A model generated the notes under the pieces. That model saw only the letters and a list, made by a program, of their open reading frames with translations, ran no database searches and was not told the DNA's origin. 64,000 nt of DNA from Trichocoleus sp. FACHB-46 (GTDB lineage: Bacteria > Cyanobacteriota > Cyanobacteriia > FACHB-46). Position 1 is the stretch's first letter; each line of letters begins with the position of its first letter. The position numbers and the translations under genes are program-made. The stretch spans positions 62,001 through 126,000 of the forward strand of contig NZ_JACJOD010000013.1 in the NCBI RefSeq assembly GCF_014695385.1, in the 5' to 3' direction. Shown in pieces: positions 18,612 to 28,125 of the stretch.

Positions 18612-20609
18612 TCAATTAGTCGGGGAACCGGGGGGTAAAGCTTGGTTGAGGGGGTTGGGTAGACGTTGACGCAATTGCTGGAAGCCTTGCGGGTTGAGTT
18701 GTGACCAAGCAATTAAACCAGCGGTACCGCCACCAGCTAACAAGATTAATAAGCTGAGGACGACGACAAAGCGGTTGCGTTTGCGAGTTACTGTACTGAC
18801 CGGAACAGCAGTGGCAGGGGTTTCGGCTTCACCTGATTCGCCATAGAGCAACGCTTTGGAGGCTTCGGACATATCTGCGGGCCAACCACTCGTTGCATTG
18901 GTCGCTCGTTTGGGGTCAAACCAGTTGAGCTGGAAGTCGGAGGAGACTCGACAGTGCATCAACACAACAGAGGTGTTGTCGTAGCCGTTGTGTTGGTTGG
19001 CTAAATCGATCAAGGCTTGAACTGCGGCTGACAGAGACAATTTACCTCGCAGCACAGGTTCGGCGTAATCAAGCCAAGCTCGCTCAATCAAGCCGTTATC
19101 ACTGAGGCCATCGGAGCAGAGCAAAAGCAACCCATCTTCCTCGACAATGAAGCGCTGCACAGTGGGTCGAAGAAATTCGGCATCTCTGGTGCCTAGGGCT
19201 TGTGTTAATCCGCCTGCATCAGGTCTGTGTAGCGCTTCGCGATGTAAACTACGGCCCAACCGAACTTCTCTGGTGGCTACGTCATCATCCAAGGTCAACA
19301 GATGGCAGTAGTGAGGGGTGATCCAGTAAGCACGGCTATCTCCGACATTGGCGATGTATAGCTCATGGGCATTATCAGCAGTTGCACCTGTAGTCAGTTT
19401 GACTCGCTGCGGCAACTGAAGCGCCATGACTAGGGTTGTGCCCATGCGCTGTCGCGATTCTCGCCCTTGAGTATCGTTTTGAGCGCAAATCAAGTTATTC
19501 ACGACGCGAATGGCTGCTTCTAGCTGTTCCATAATCAGCTCTGGTGACAGCAGTTCTTCCTGTTCTTCTACTTCTGTTAAAAAGGCACGAATTTGGAGCT
19601 TGAGCGATCGCACTGCCAACTGACTTGCAACTTCCCCGCCTTCGTGGCCACCAATGCCATCACAAACGATCGCCAGGTGGGGCACTAATTTCTCTTTGGG
19701 ACGGGCTTGGCCTTCTCGCAAGTCGGGCACTGTAGGGAAGTAAGCATCTTCATTCAGCGATCGCTGCTTGCCTGTATCCGACTCGCCGAGTAGCTTGAGC
19801 TGGAGCGGCAATTGAGAAGATTGTTCTAGCAATAACTGGTTGAGTTGCGTGACCACACTGGCAAGCGAGGCTTCCGCTGTGCGTAACGGGTGCAAGACGG
19901 TTTGCAGCGGTTGAGCCACGACCACTTGAGCTTCGGAAGCCCAGGCAAAGAGAAATTCGCCAAATTCTTCTAGGGTGGGAGGCTGAGGCAACTTGCGGCT
20001 GAGGAGCGATCGCGGTTGGGCATCTGATTCAGGTTGGTCAGCATACAACTCGCGCAGTCGGACGCGCCAACCTTCTACTCGCAGGTTCTCTGGAATCATT
20101 AAGCTGGAGGCCACGCCTTGCTCAGCTAGCGGTTGCCACAGTTGCAGCAATTGCCACAGCCAATAGACTTGGCGCAGGGAGGTGGTTTGCGGCCAGACTT
20201 CGGCCATTGAGGGGTGTAAGGTCCCGCCTGAGTCGATGGCGGCGTTGTCCAGCAGTGCAATATCCCACTGAGTTGTTTCTTCTCGGCTGGAAGCGAACCC
20301 GTACAACTCTGGCACATGCAACCGTTGAGGATAGAGATGCAGATAAGCGAGCAACTCATCTGGCCAGGCAGGAGGGAGGTGCGGCAGCAATCCAGGTTGG
20401 GTGTCTAGCCAAATCTGTGGAGTCAAAACGTAGTATCTGCCTAGAACCAATTCCTGTGGCGATCGCTGAGTCGCGCTGCTGCCACTGGCCCAGAGGTAGC
20501 GATAGATGAGCGGTGTTTCACAATGGGCACAAAGCTTCTGGCCTAGAGAATTCTGTGGATTAGCACAGGCTAGGTTAGGGCAAGAAATTTTTAGCTCAGA
20601 ATTGCTCAT
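18612..20609 (-). CDS. PP2C-family Ser/Thr phosphatase with zinc ribbon and C-terminal membrane anchor
   Basis: 665 residues from ATG 20609; an in-frame GTG at 20621 would add four. The N-terminus is a zinc ribbon (C-P-N-L-A-C then C-A-H-C). A long middle region is kinase-regulator-like without clear motifs. The PP2C domain (about 270-540) shows the metal motifs: R-S-L-N-E-D-A, C-D-G-I-G-G-H-E-G-G, V-G-D-S-R-A-Y, C-S-D-G-L-S-D-N and G-Y-D-N-T-S-V-V. A single membrane helix (V-V-V-L-S-L-L-I-L-L-A-G-G-G) near residue 620 anchors it. It should dephosphorylate Ser/Thr proteins and oppose Hanks-type kinases, none of which is in the window. Confidence 0.92.
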   Translation of the reverse strand: MSNSELKISCPNLACANPQNSLGQKLCAHCETPLIYRYLWASGSSATQRSPQELVLGRYYVLTPQIWLDTQPGLLPHLPPAWPDELLAYLHLYPQRLHVPELYGFASSREETTQWDIALLDNAAIDSGGTLHPSMAEVWPQTTSLRQVYWLWQLLQLWQPLAEQGVASSLMIPENLRVEGWRVRLRELYADQPESDAQPRSLLSRKLPQPPTLEEFGEFLFAWASEAQVVVAQPLQTVLHPLRTAEASLASVVTQLNQLLLEQSSQLPLQLKLLGESDTGKQRSLNEDAYFPTVPDLREGQARPKEKLVPHLAIVCDGIGGHEGGEVASQLAVRSLKLQIRAFLTEVEEQEELLSPELIMEQLEAAIRVVNNLICAQNDTQGRESRQRMGTTLVMALQLPQRVKLTTGATADNAHELYIANVGDSRAYWITPHYCHLLTLDDDVATREVRLGRSLHREALHRPDAGGLTQALGTRDAEFLRPTVQRFIVEEDGLLLLCSDGLSDNGLIERAWLDYAEPVLRGKLSLSAAVQALIDLANQHNGYDNTSVVLMHCRVSSDFQLNWFDPKRATNATSGWPADMSEASKALLYGESGEAETPATAVPVSTVTRKRNRFVVVLSLLILLAGGGTAGLIAWSQLNPQGFQQLRQRLPNPLNQALPPGSPTN

Positions 20610-20748
20610 GCGTTCGCACACCCTAAAGCTAAGTGGATCAAAGGGCTAGAGGCCTAAAAGGTTGGGATAGATTGGTTGTGATAACACTAATCCCACCAGC
20701 CTACCCCATCATTATCTAAGCCTAGTACTTCACCAAATTAGATTTTCA

Positions 20749-20787
20749 GGGTTGAGTGGAGCGGGTTTCGCCAGCCCCACTCAACCC
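20749..20787. repeat. Inverted repeat between PP2C and NfeD genes
   Basis: GGGTTGAGTGG and CCACTCAACCC form a perfect 11-base stem with a GC-rich interior. It lies in the roughly 330-base gap between divergent genes, where a terminator is not expected. The rest of the gap shows no gene. Confidence 0.5.
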
Positions 20788-20941
20788 CAACCAGCACAAT
20801 TAATGCGGTGGAATCCGAGGTTGAAGTTACAAGACAGCAATCATAGCAGGGTTAGGGGCTACCAGACATTTGCGATCGCGGCAACCAAGCTGGAATTGGG
20901 ATCAGTGCAATTGAATCTATCTTTATCGCGCTGCACAGGAT

Positions 20942-21379
20942 ATGGGTATGCCTTTCGGTCCTACAGTGATTTGGTTGCTGGCAGGAGTCGGATTTTGTTT
21001 AGTAGAGCTATTGCTGCCGACTGCATTTGTCGCCTCAATGATGGGTGTGAGTGCGTTTATCGTTGCCCTGATTTCATTGGTTTTGCCGCAGCTTAGTTGG
21101 CAAATTATCCTCTGGATGGTCATTTCGGTAGCGCTGGTAGTTTTGGTGCAACGTTGGGTACCCAAGCAGAAGGCCTCAGCGATCGCAGATGCCACAGAGG
21201 CAGAAACTTTAACCGAGATTTTGCCAGGAAAAACGGGTCGGGTGCTCTACGAAGGCAATTCCTGGCAGGCCCAGTGTGATGATGAAACGCTGGCGATCGC
21301 GCCTCAGCAAAAAGTCTGTGTAGTCGGTCGTAAAGGCACGACTCTGCTGGTCATGCCAGAAAATTTACTGCATCACTAG
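20942..21379 (+). CDS. NfeD-like membrane protein
   Basis: 145 residues: two or three N-terminal membrane helices (about 8-30, 32-52 and 55-78), then a soluble OB-fold domain with [10 protein letters not shown] and [13 protein letters not shown]. This is the short NfeD form without a protease domain. Such proteins usually sit next to an SPFH/stomatin gene and organise membrane microdomains with it; that partner follows 53 bases downstream. Confidence 0.88.
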   Translation: MGMPFGPTVIWLLAGVGFCLVELLLPTAFVASMMGVSAFIVALISLVLPQLSWQIILWMVISVALVVLVQRWVPKQKASAIADATEAETLTEILPGKTGRVLYEGNSWQAQCDDETLAIAPQQKVCVVGRKGTTLLVMPENLLHH

Positions 21380-21432
21380 AGCCGAATCTGCATTCGGTTG
21401 ATTTGCTTTTTCAAGCTTCAGGAGAATCCACA

Positions 21433-22437
21433 ATGAATCAATTTATCTTAATGCTCGTTCTCGCCCTAGGCGGTGTGGGGCTTTCTGGCGTCAGAATTCT
21501 GAGCCAAGGGAATGAAGCGCTCGTTGAAACCCTGGGACGCTACAACGGCAAAAAACTCAAACCAGGGCCAAATTTCGTCTTTCCTGGTTTGGATCGCGTG
21601 GTGTTCAAAGAAACCATCCGCGAAAAGGTTTTAGACATTCCTCCCCAACAATGCATTACCCGTGACAACGTATCCATCACTGTGGACGCCGTAGTCTACT
21701 GGCGCATTATCGACATGGAGCGGGCCTGGTACAAGGTGGAGAACCTCAAGTCGGCAATGGTAAACATGGTGCTGACCCAGATTCGGGCCGAAATGGGCAA
21801 GCTAGAACTCGATGACACCTTCACGGCGCGATCGCAAATTAGTGAGCTGCTGCTCCGGGAGCTAGACATCGCCACCGACCCTTGGGGGGTAAAAGTCACC
21901 CGTGTTGAGCTACGCGACATCGTACCCTCCAAAGCCGTCCAGGAATCGATGGAATTGCAAATGTCCGCAGAGCGACGGAAACGCGCCTCTATCCTGACAT
22001 CAGAAGGCGAAAGAGAATCAGCCGTCAACTCTGCCAGAGGTAAAGCAGAAGCTCAAGTGTTGGATGCGGAAGCCAGACAAAAAGCAGTCATCTTGGAAGC
22101 GGAAGCTCAACAAAAAAGCATTATCCTCAGAGCGCAAGCAGAGCGGCAACAGCAAGTGCTCAAGGCTCAAGCCACTGCCGAAGCACTTCAGATTGTGGCC
22201 AAAACCCTTAAAACTGACCCCGATGCTCACGAAGCGCTGCAATTTTTACTAGCGCAACACTATCTAGAAATGGGCACCACCATTGGCAGCAGCGGCAGCA
22301 GCAAGGTAATGTTTATGGACCCGCGCAGTATTCCTGCCACTTTAGAAGGGATGCGATCGATCGTGGGGGATGACAGCACTCACGCTAACAACCACAACTC
22401 CAAGCTTGATCCTGCTGCTAATCTAGGGCTTTCATAA
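21433..22437 (+). CDS. SPFH/band-7 (stomatin-like) membrane protein
   Basis: 334 residues from ATG 21433, preceded by AGGAGAATCCACA; an in-frame TTG at 21403 is not needed. One N-terminal membrane helix, then the SPFH domain (about 25-190) with [29 protein letters not shown] and V-E-L-R-D-I. An Ala/Glu/Gln-rich coiled coil (about 190-260) follows. It is probably a scaffold assembling large rings in the membrane together with the NfeD-like neighbour. The C-terminus is low-complexity (His/Asn/Ser). Confidence 0.92.
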   Translation: MNQFILMLVLALGGVGLSGVRILSQGNEALVETLGRYNGKKLKPGPNFVFPGLDRVVFKETIREKVLDIPPQQCITRDNVSITVDAVVYWRIIDMERAWYKVENLKSAMVNMVLTQIRAEMGKLELDDTFTARSQISELLLRELDIATDPWGVKVTRVELRDIVPSKAVQESMELQMSAERRKRASILTSEGERESAVNSARGKAEAQVLDAEARQKAVILEAEAQQKSIILRAQAERQQQVLKAQATAEALQIVAKTLKTDPDAHEALQFLLAQHYLEMGTTIGSSGSSKVMFMDPRSIPATLEGMRSIVGDDSTHANNHNSKLDPAANLGLS

Positions 22438-22502
22438 GCTCAAGTAGCACCTCTGCGATCGTTGGACAAAACACTGCTTAAAGCACTACTTGCGAAGCGA
22501 AG

Positions 22503-22910
22503 CTAACTAACCACCCCGTTAGCACTTTGAGCCGCTTGGCAGGGATCGCAGAGGCCAAAAAACTCCAGGGTATGGTAGTAGATCTTGAACTGATGCGATC
22601 GCTGGAGCTGCGTCTCTAGCTCGTGTACCGGACATTCATGAATGGGAATTGAGGCACCACATTGTAAGCAAGTGAGGTGGTGCTTATCTTGCTGCAAACA
22701 GCTGTACAACGATTCACCACTGGCTAACGTGCGTACCTGTACCACACCCTCTAATTTCAAAGCGTCTAGGGAGCGATAGACCGTAGCAAGCCCCATGCTC
22801 TGACTTTGACTCCGCAATTCCACGTAGAGATCTTGGGCAGAAACGGCTCGATTTAGGGTCTTCAATAGGGCTAAAATACGCTCCTGGCTGCGGGTGCGTT
22901 GAGCTTTCAT
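22503..22910 (-). CDS. zur: Fur-family repressor, Zur type
   Basis: About 135 residues from ATG 22910; a TTG at 22916 would add two. An N-terminal winged helix has T-R-S-Q-E-R-I-L-A-L-L and recognition region M-G-L-A-T-V-Y-R-S-L-D-A-L. The dimer/metal domain has H-H-L-T-C-L-Q-C-G (first structural-zinc CxxC), I-P-I-H-E-C-P-V-H and the second pair C-D-P-C. The C-L-Q-C / I-P-I-H-E-C-P pattern is that of cyanobacterial FurB/Zur, which represses zinc uptake, rather than iron Fur or PerR. Its target genes are not adjacent; it is divergent from purS. Confidence 0.85.
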   Translation of the reverse strand: MKAQRTRSQERILALLKTLNRAVSAQDLYVELRSQSQSMGLATVYRSLDALKLEGVVQVRTLASGESLYSCLQQDKHHLTCLQCGASIPIHECPVHELETQLQRSHQFKIYYHTLEFFGLCDPCQAAQSANGVVS

Positions 22911-23068
22911 ATACAAACAATTCTCAAGCGTTATGTTGGGTAGGGACGCAGTTTGTCCTTTCCTTCAAGCTAAACCATATAGACTGCACAAATGGTAAAT
23001 CGCAGCCTTAGAATAGGAAGGCTGTGGTGTACAAACCGTCTATTCACTCTTTTAGTTAAGGCGCTGCT

Positions 23069-23353
23069 GTGACTCGAAAGTATCAGGCTCGAATCTATGT
23101 TACCCTCCGTCCCTCCGTACTAGATCCAGCCGGGACGGCAGTGCAATCTGGATTGCAACATATGGGCTACGACAATGTGGAGCAAGTTCGAATCGGCAAA
23201 TATGTGGAACTGACCCTGACAGCAGCAGATGAAACCGCAGCTCGACAGCAGTTGGATCGAGTGTGCGATCAACTTTTAGCGAACCCGGTGATTGAGAACT
23301 ATCGCTTCGAACTCACCGAATCAGCCACCCTCAACTCAGGGGTAACCGCATGA
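23069..23353 (+). CDS. purS: Phosphoribosylformylglycinamidine synthase subunit PurS
   Basis: Small subunit of the three-part FGAM synthase (PurS/PurQ/PurL) in purine synthesis. 94 residues from GTG 23069, which yields the typical N-terminus with [18 protein letters not shown]. The R-I-G-K-Y-V-E-L and [13 protein letters not shown] segments are family standard. Its stop overlaps the purQ start by four bases (ATGA), implying translational coupling. purL is not in the window. Confidence 0.95.
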   Translation: MTRKYQARIYVTLRPSVLDPAGTAVQSGLQHMGYDNVEQVRIGKYVELTLTAADETAARQQLDRVCDQLLANPVIENYRFELTESATLNSGVTA

Positions 23354-24048
23354 AGTTTGGCGTTGTTGTATTTCCTGGCTCGAATTGCGATCGCGACGTT
23401 GCCACCGTTACCGAAGGCTTACTTCAGCAGCCAACGCGCATGGTTTGGCATGAGGAAAGCGACATTTCCGATTTAGATGTGGTAGTAGTTCCCGGTGGTT
23501 TTAGCTACGGCGATTACCTCCGCTGCGGGGCGATCGCTCGTTTCTCTCCTGTCATGCAAGCTACGATCAAGCATGCTGAGCAGGGCAAGCTAGTTCTGGG
23601 CATTTGCAATGGCTTCCAGGTGTTGACGGAAGCAGGACTGCTGCCTGGAGCTTTGGTCCGTAACCGTGACTTACACTTTGTCTGCGATCGCGTCCCCGTT
23701 AAGGTGGAGCGAAATGATTTGCCTTGGACGCAGGAATATCAGGCAGGAGAAGTGATTACCCTACCGATTGCCCATGGTGAAGGTAGTTATTACGCTGACC
23801 CCGACACCTTGGCTGAGCTTGAAGCCAATGGTCAGGTGCTGTTCCGTTACTGCACAGCGGCAGGAGAGGCTGAAAATGGCAGCAACCCCAACGGCTCCCT
23901 CAACAACATCGCTGGCATTTGTAATCATCGGGGCAACGTTTTAGGCATGATGCCCCACCCAGAGCGAGCCGCTGAACCCATCTTAGGTAACACCGATGGC
24001 ATGAAATTGTTTCACGGTTTGTTGTCTGCCGTTGCTGCGATCGCTTAA
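23350..24048 (+). CDS. purQ: Phosphoribosylformylglycinamidine synthase subunit PurQ
   Basis: Glutaminase subunit of FGAM synthase, releasing ammonia for PurL. 232 residues with class I glutamine amidotransferase triad: the nucleophile Cys in L-G-I-C-N-G-F-Q, and the His/Glu pair in [16 protein letters not shown] and [12 protein letters not shown] are PurQ hallmarks. It starts inside the purS stop. Confidence 0.97.
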   Translation: MKFGVVVFPGSNCDRDVATVTEGLLQQPTRMVWHEESDISDLDVVVVPGGFSYGDYLRCGAIARFSPVMQATIKHAEQGKLVLGICNGFQVLTEAGLLPGALVRNRDLHFVCDRVPVKVERNDLPWTQEYQAGEVITLPIAHGEGSYYADPDTLAELEANGQVLFRYCTAAGEAENGSNPNGSLNNIAGICNHRGNVLGMMPHPERAAEPILGNTDGMKLFHGLLSAVAAIA

Positions 24049-24214
24049 CCGACTCAATCAAATTGCTGGCGCGATCGCTCGACTATCTTGGTAGCCTGGG
24101 CGGGCAACAAGTAGTGGTAACCACTACTAGTTCCATACCCGTAGTGAGATGCGAGCGATGGTCAGGGTCTCGTATCCTAAGGCTTTCAAATCACCGAGGT
24201 CTCTGGATACGATT

Positions 24215-24895
24215 ATGCGATTGTTGCGGCGTAAAAGGTTTTGGTTATTCGTGGCTACGATCGCTGTAATTACTTTAATTAGCGTGCTCTTTCTTAAGGG
24301 CTGGTTTATCAATTTGAGGAGCTGGCTGCGGACTTTAGGACCGTGGTCTATTCCGATGTTTATTGCTGTTTATGTCCTCATGACCCTGGCGGGGTTACCT
24401 AATGCCTTGCTGATGCTCGGCTCCGGTACTTTGTTCGGGTTTAGCAAAGGAGTACTTTACGCCTCAATCGCAGATATTTTGGGGGCGACGGCTTGTTATG
24501 TCGTGGGTAAAACCATTGCTCGCAAACAGATAAAGAAATGGCTCGCCAAAAATCCCAAGTTTCTCGAGATTGACAAAGCGATCGCTCGTAAGGGCTGGAA
24601 AATCATCCTATTGACTCGCCTCTCGCCAGTGCTGCCTTCGAGTGTGCTTAACTACGGCTTCAGTTGTACCAAGGTCAAATTTAGAGACTATTTCATCTTT
24701 ACTTGGATCGGGATGTTGCCCGTAATCGCCTTCTACGTTTACCTCGGCTCTTTTGGCTTCAGGATGATGGGTCGAGAGGGTTCGCCGCAAAATCTGTTGC
24801 TGCAACTTAGTGGACTGTTGGCCACAGTAGCCACTGCGATTTACACGACGCGAGTCGCTAAGCGAGCCTTGGCCCAAGCTGAAGATGCTGCCTAG
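24215..24895 (+). CDS. TVP38/TMEM64 (DedA/VTT superfamily) membrane protein
   Basis: 226 residues from ATG 24215; an in-frame ATG at 24149 would add 22 polar residues and is less likely for a protein that opens with a membrane helix. The VTT domain shows L-A-G-L-P-N-A-L-L-M-L-G-S-G, G-A-T-A-C-Y-V-V-G-K and L-L-T-R-L-S-P-V-L-P-S-S-V-L-N-Y. Family members move lipids or support membrane homeostasis; the exact role is unknown. It follows purQ by about 170 bases. Confidence 0.88.
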   Translation: MRLLRRKRFWLFVATIAVITLISVLFLKGWFINLRSWLRTLGPWSIPMFIAVYVLMTLAGLPNALLMLGSGTLFGFSKGVLYASIADILGATACYVVGKTIARKQIKKWLAKNPKFLEIDKAIARKGWKIILLTRLSPVLPSSVLNYGFSCTKVKFRDYFIFTWIGMLPVIAFYVYLGSFGFRMMGREGSPQNLLLQLSGLLATVATAIYTTRVAKRALAQAEDAA

Positions 24896-24914
24896 AAGCC
24901 TGCTCAAGAGGTAG

Positions 24915-25289
24915 CTATTCGGGTTGGTGAAGTTCTGGCTGTCTCCGCTTGAACCAAACGAGCAGCACATCCAGAATGCGATTAAGGCTGGCAGGATACG
25001 CGATCGCCCAGATATTAATCAACAGGCAAGTGCTAGCCAACCAAAACAGAATATAGGTGGGAGGCATCACGATACCAACGGCCAACCAGGTTAAGACATG
25101 TAGCACCATTACTAGGGCGAAGCAACTGGCTAAACCCACGGCTCGTTGAATTTGCACCGTTGGACGACGCAAAGCCGTGAGTCCCAGAGTCAGCACGGTG
25201 GCGAGTAAGTTAGCTGGCACCAAAAACGCACAAATGGCGATGCAGTGAGTCCGAGAGAATTCAGATAGAGAGTGGAAAGCGTCAAGCAT
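24915..25289 (-). CDS. Small polytopic membrane protein, unknown
   Basis: 124 residues with three clear hydrophobic segments (about 14-38, 49-72, 76-98) and a polar, basic C-terminus (W-F-K-R-R-Q-P-E). Convergent with the TVP38 gene and downstream of the GH3 gene on the same strand with a gap of about 200 bases. I recognise no family; it reads as a conserved-type membrane protein. Confidence 0.65.
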   Translation of the reverse strand: MLDAFHSLSEFSRTHCIAICAFLVPANLLATVLTLGLTALRRPTVQIQRAVGLASCFALVMVLHVLTWLAVGIVMPPTYILFWLASTCLLINIWAIAYPASLNRILDVLLVWFKRRQPELHQPE

Positions 25290-25496
25290 GAAGAATGAAC
25301 AGTGAGAGTCTAGAAGCTATCGATTTAAGCGATCGCCCCTTACGTTAGTGCCTGCTATAAGCTCTAGCCACAGCTTAAAGGGGGATATGACTAATCATTT
25401 CACCCTTTGAGAGTACCCACTCCGGATCTTTAATAACTCTACAGCTTTGGTGGCTGCTGGCGGTTTGGCAACTGCTCTCTGGGACACCAGCTCTCA

Positions 25497-27191
25497 CTAG
25501 TAAGATTCTCGATTCGCCACTTCCGGCAGTCGAATTTCCTGGTCCACGGTTAACCCTGCCAAGAAACTGCGGTCCTCACTGATGTGAGGAAACTTGAGCT
25601 GAGAATCTGGCACCCCTTTCTTAAGCTGCCGTTGGCGGACGATCGCAAAGCTGCCTGAAGCCAGAATCCGAAGTCGCGGTGCGGGCACAGCATCTCGTCG
25701 CTTAACTTCGTAGGAAGTGTGAATTTCCTTCAGTTTTTGGTCGAACCGATGTAAGAAAGCTGACGGATTATCGAGTGCTTGACCAGGCAGCAGCTCAATG
25801 TTTACTAGATAGTGGGCTGGAATCACATCTTCAGCCAAAGTGACACAAAAATCTTCTAGGGGCAGGCCAAACTCTTGTTGCAGCGATTGCATCACTTGAG
25901 TCACATGGAATTCGGTGGTTTTTTCGGTGGTAGAGGAGAGCAGCCCCCCTCGACGATGGCGGAAAACAATCAATGGCGATTGCTCGTAAAAGCCTGTCAC
26001 TTCGACCACATCACCAATGTCGTAGCGATAGAAACCGCTGTAGTTGGTCATCAAGATGCGGTAGCGATCGCCCACTCGCACTTCCGGCGCTAGTAGGGTT
26101 TGGGGCTGTTCAGCCTCCCATTGATCTTCCGGGATAAATTCAAAAAACCCACTCTCGATCGCCAGAATGCTGCCGTCTTGGCCCAGTTCCGGATAGATGC
26201 TAAACGTGCCTTCGGCAGAGGCATAGACCGCGCCATAACCTGGGGTGTCGCCAAAGTACTGAGGAAAGCGCTCAAAGTAGAAGTCCGAAGTGCCGCCCCG
26301 CGCAGTTGCCACATAGGAAAGCTGCGGCCAAACGAGCCTTGGGATCAGCCGCCCTTCCGACTTCCAGACCTCGCGGAGTTGGGCCGCTCGGCTTGGATTG
26401 GCTGACCATTGTCGCTCTAGTTTCGTACGCACGTCCGGCGCTAATTTCAACCAAGGCGCGATCGTGCCCTGGTCTAAATCGTGTATCAACTCCTCAGCAT
26501 ATTGCTCCAAATAATTGCAGATCCGCAACACCAGCATGGGAAAGTTAGCTCCTAAACCTCGCATCTCAGGCTGGCACAGCGCAAACAGTAGGCAGAGATA
26601 GTGCCGCGTCAAGCTGTCGTCGGGCAGCAACGTTTCGTAGGGATGCGCAAAAAGTTGTTCGTAGAGGAATTTGCCCATCCGCAGTACGCCAACGCTGGCA
26701 GGCCCATACTCAATACCGCCCGGAGTGCGACCCAAAAGCTGTACCGAGTTGGTAGCAAGCAGTTTGCCAAACTGGGAGCCGCGATCGCGTAAGGCGTCAC
26801 TCAAAAACCCAATGCTGGTGAGATTCGCCTGCCGCAGAGAGTTTTGAAATCGCTTGGTGACGGGAATTAGTTTTTTTTGCCCCGTCGAACCGCTGGTGAG
26901 GTTGAGATAGACCACCGGATCGGGGGTTAAGACGTTTTGCTCACCTTGAGCAATGCGCTCGGTATAAAGCTCATAGCTGCTGTAGGGTAAAACTGGGACG
27001 CGATCGCGGAATTGGTCAATGGTTTTGATGTCGCCCAAACCATACTCTCGCCCCAAGGCAGTGTCTTGATAGGCAACCAGCAACTCTTTCAGGAACTGCT
27101 CTTGCACCGCTAAAGTGCGCCGAGTTTTTTTGACAAAGCTATTTTTCACTTGACGACTCACAGTCGCCAGAATCGGTAACAAGATCGACAT
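25497..27191 (-). CDS. GH3-family acyl-acid amide synthetase-like protein
   Basis: 564 residues from ATG 27191; the upstream ATG at 27218 adds a basic stretch not seen in the family. The whole length matches the GH3 family of the adenylating (ANL) superfamily, known from plant auxin and jasmonate conjugation: S-G-S-T-G-Q-K-K-L-I-P-V-T (nucleotide loop), Y-V-A-T-A-R-G-G-T, V-Y-A-S-A-E-G-T-F, then Y-R-Y-D-I-G-D-V-V-E-V-T-G. Bacterial members are scattered and mostly uncharacterised. It probably activates a carboxylic acid with ATP and transfers it to an amine; the substrate is unknown. It is divergent from the fatty-acid-hydroxylase gene. Confidence 0.9.
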   Translation of the reverse strand: MSILLPILATVSRQVKNSFVKKTRRTLAVQEQFLKELLVAYQDTALGREYGLGDIKTIDQFRDRVPVLPYSSYELYTERIAQGEQNVLTPDPVVYLNLTSGSTGQKKLIPVTKRFQNSLRQANLTSIGFLSDALRDRGSQFGKLLATNSVQLLGRTPGGIEYGPASVGVLRMGKFLYEQLFAHPYETLLPDDSLTRHYLCLLFALCQPEMRGLGANFPMLVLRICNYLEQYAEELIHDLDQGTIAPWLKLAPDVRTKLERQWSANPSRAAQLREVWKSEGRLIPRLVWPQLSYVATARGGTSDFYFERFPQYFGDTPGYGAVYASAEGTFSIYPELGQDGSILAIESGFFEFIPEDQWEAEQPQTLLAPEVRVGDRYRILMTNYSGFYRYDIGDVVEVTGFYEQSPLIVFRHRRGGLLSSTTEKTTEFHVTQVMQSLQQEFGLPLEDFCVTLAEDVIPAHYLVNIELLPGQALDNPSAFLHRFDQKLKEIHTSYEVKRRDAVPAPRLRILASGSFAIVRQRQLKKGVPDSQLKFPHISEDRSFLAGLTVDQEIRLPEVANRESY

Positions 27192-27459
27192 TCCCCTTCC
27201 CCTCACGCTCATCCGCACAGATGCATTGGATTTCGATTAAAGCCGATTTACCACCGGAGTTCAAATAGACACCAGTAGCGCTAAATGGTTCTCAAACCGC
27301 GAAAAAGCTCCAAATTCTATGCTGAGCGATCGCCTCGTTAGACCCTCACTCTCTAGAAATCAGTGCCACAAACCTCCTTTAGTAGCTCCTGAGCCACGAA
27401 GAGGATGTCAAAATAGTCGTTATTGGTTCTTGCGGGCACCGTGTGAGGAAGGAGAGTTC

Positions 27460-27963
27460 ATGCTGACCTTAGAGCCGATCGCCATCGGCATTGCCTGTTT
27501 CATCATCGCTTTTATTCTGGCCAGCTTGGTGGAGTACTGGATGCACCGCCTAATGCATGCGTCCCCTCGGGTGGGCGAGCGCCATCGCGACCACCATCGG
27601 CGTAACGAAGGCCAAGGCGTTTTGTGGGAATTCCGTGACTACGTCAGAGGCACGTTTATTGTGCTGGGCTTGATGTTTTTTGTCTCGATCCCTGCGGGTA
27701 GCGGGTGGCTGCTAGGTGGGATCGCCTATGCGGCGTTCTCAGCTTATGCCCATCAGCTCCAGCACGAAAACCCCACTAAGTGCTTCTGGATGAAGATGCC
27801 TGTGCATTACGTACATCATAAATACGGCATGTGGGACCACAACTTCGGCCTAGCTGTAGATTGGTGGGACCATATTTTTGGCACTTACAAACCTGTGGAG
27901 TGGCTGAGCGAGCAAGAACTGAACCAACCAGAACGGAGTTATCTGCAACTCCGTTGGTGGTAA
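27460..27963 (+). CDS. Fatty acid hydroxylase / sterol desaturase superfamily protein
   Basis: 167 residues from ATG 27460, chosen because AAGGAG lies 6 bases upstream; the longer frame from 27319 lacks this. Membrane di-iron enzyme with His boxes H-R-L-M-H, H-R-D-H-H and H-Y-V-H-H plus late H-I-F-G-T, and about four membrane helices. The size and box order resemble fatty-acid 2-hydroxylase and carotenoid hydroxylase relatives. The substrate is unknown, but an Mpo1-like gene follows on the same strand. Confidence 0.88.
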   Translation: MLTLEPIAIGIACFIIAFILASLVEYWMHRLMHASPRVGERHRDHHRRNEGQGVLWEFRDYVRGTFIVLGLMFFVSIPAGSGWLLGGIAYAAFSAYAHQLQHENPTKCFWMKMPVHYVHHKYGMWDHNFGLAVDWWDHIFGTYKPVEWLSEQELNQPERSYLQLRWW

Positions 27964-28125
27964 CGCTAGCTTAGAAGCAGTCCAACCGGGTGATTTTTGC
28001 CAAAAACTGGCGATCGCCCTCGCCTAAGCCAGAAGCCTAGTGCTATGTTGCTTAAACAGTTGCTTATTGCTTAAACAATAGTTTCCGATCCCTGGCATGA
28101 ATTCTTAGTCTGTGAGGATTCCACC

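Noticed and set aside
27319-27459. N-terminal extension of the fatty-acid-hydroxylase-type gene
   Set aside because: The added 47 residues lack family similarity, while AAGGAG sits in front of ATG 27460.
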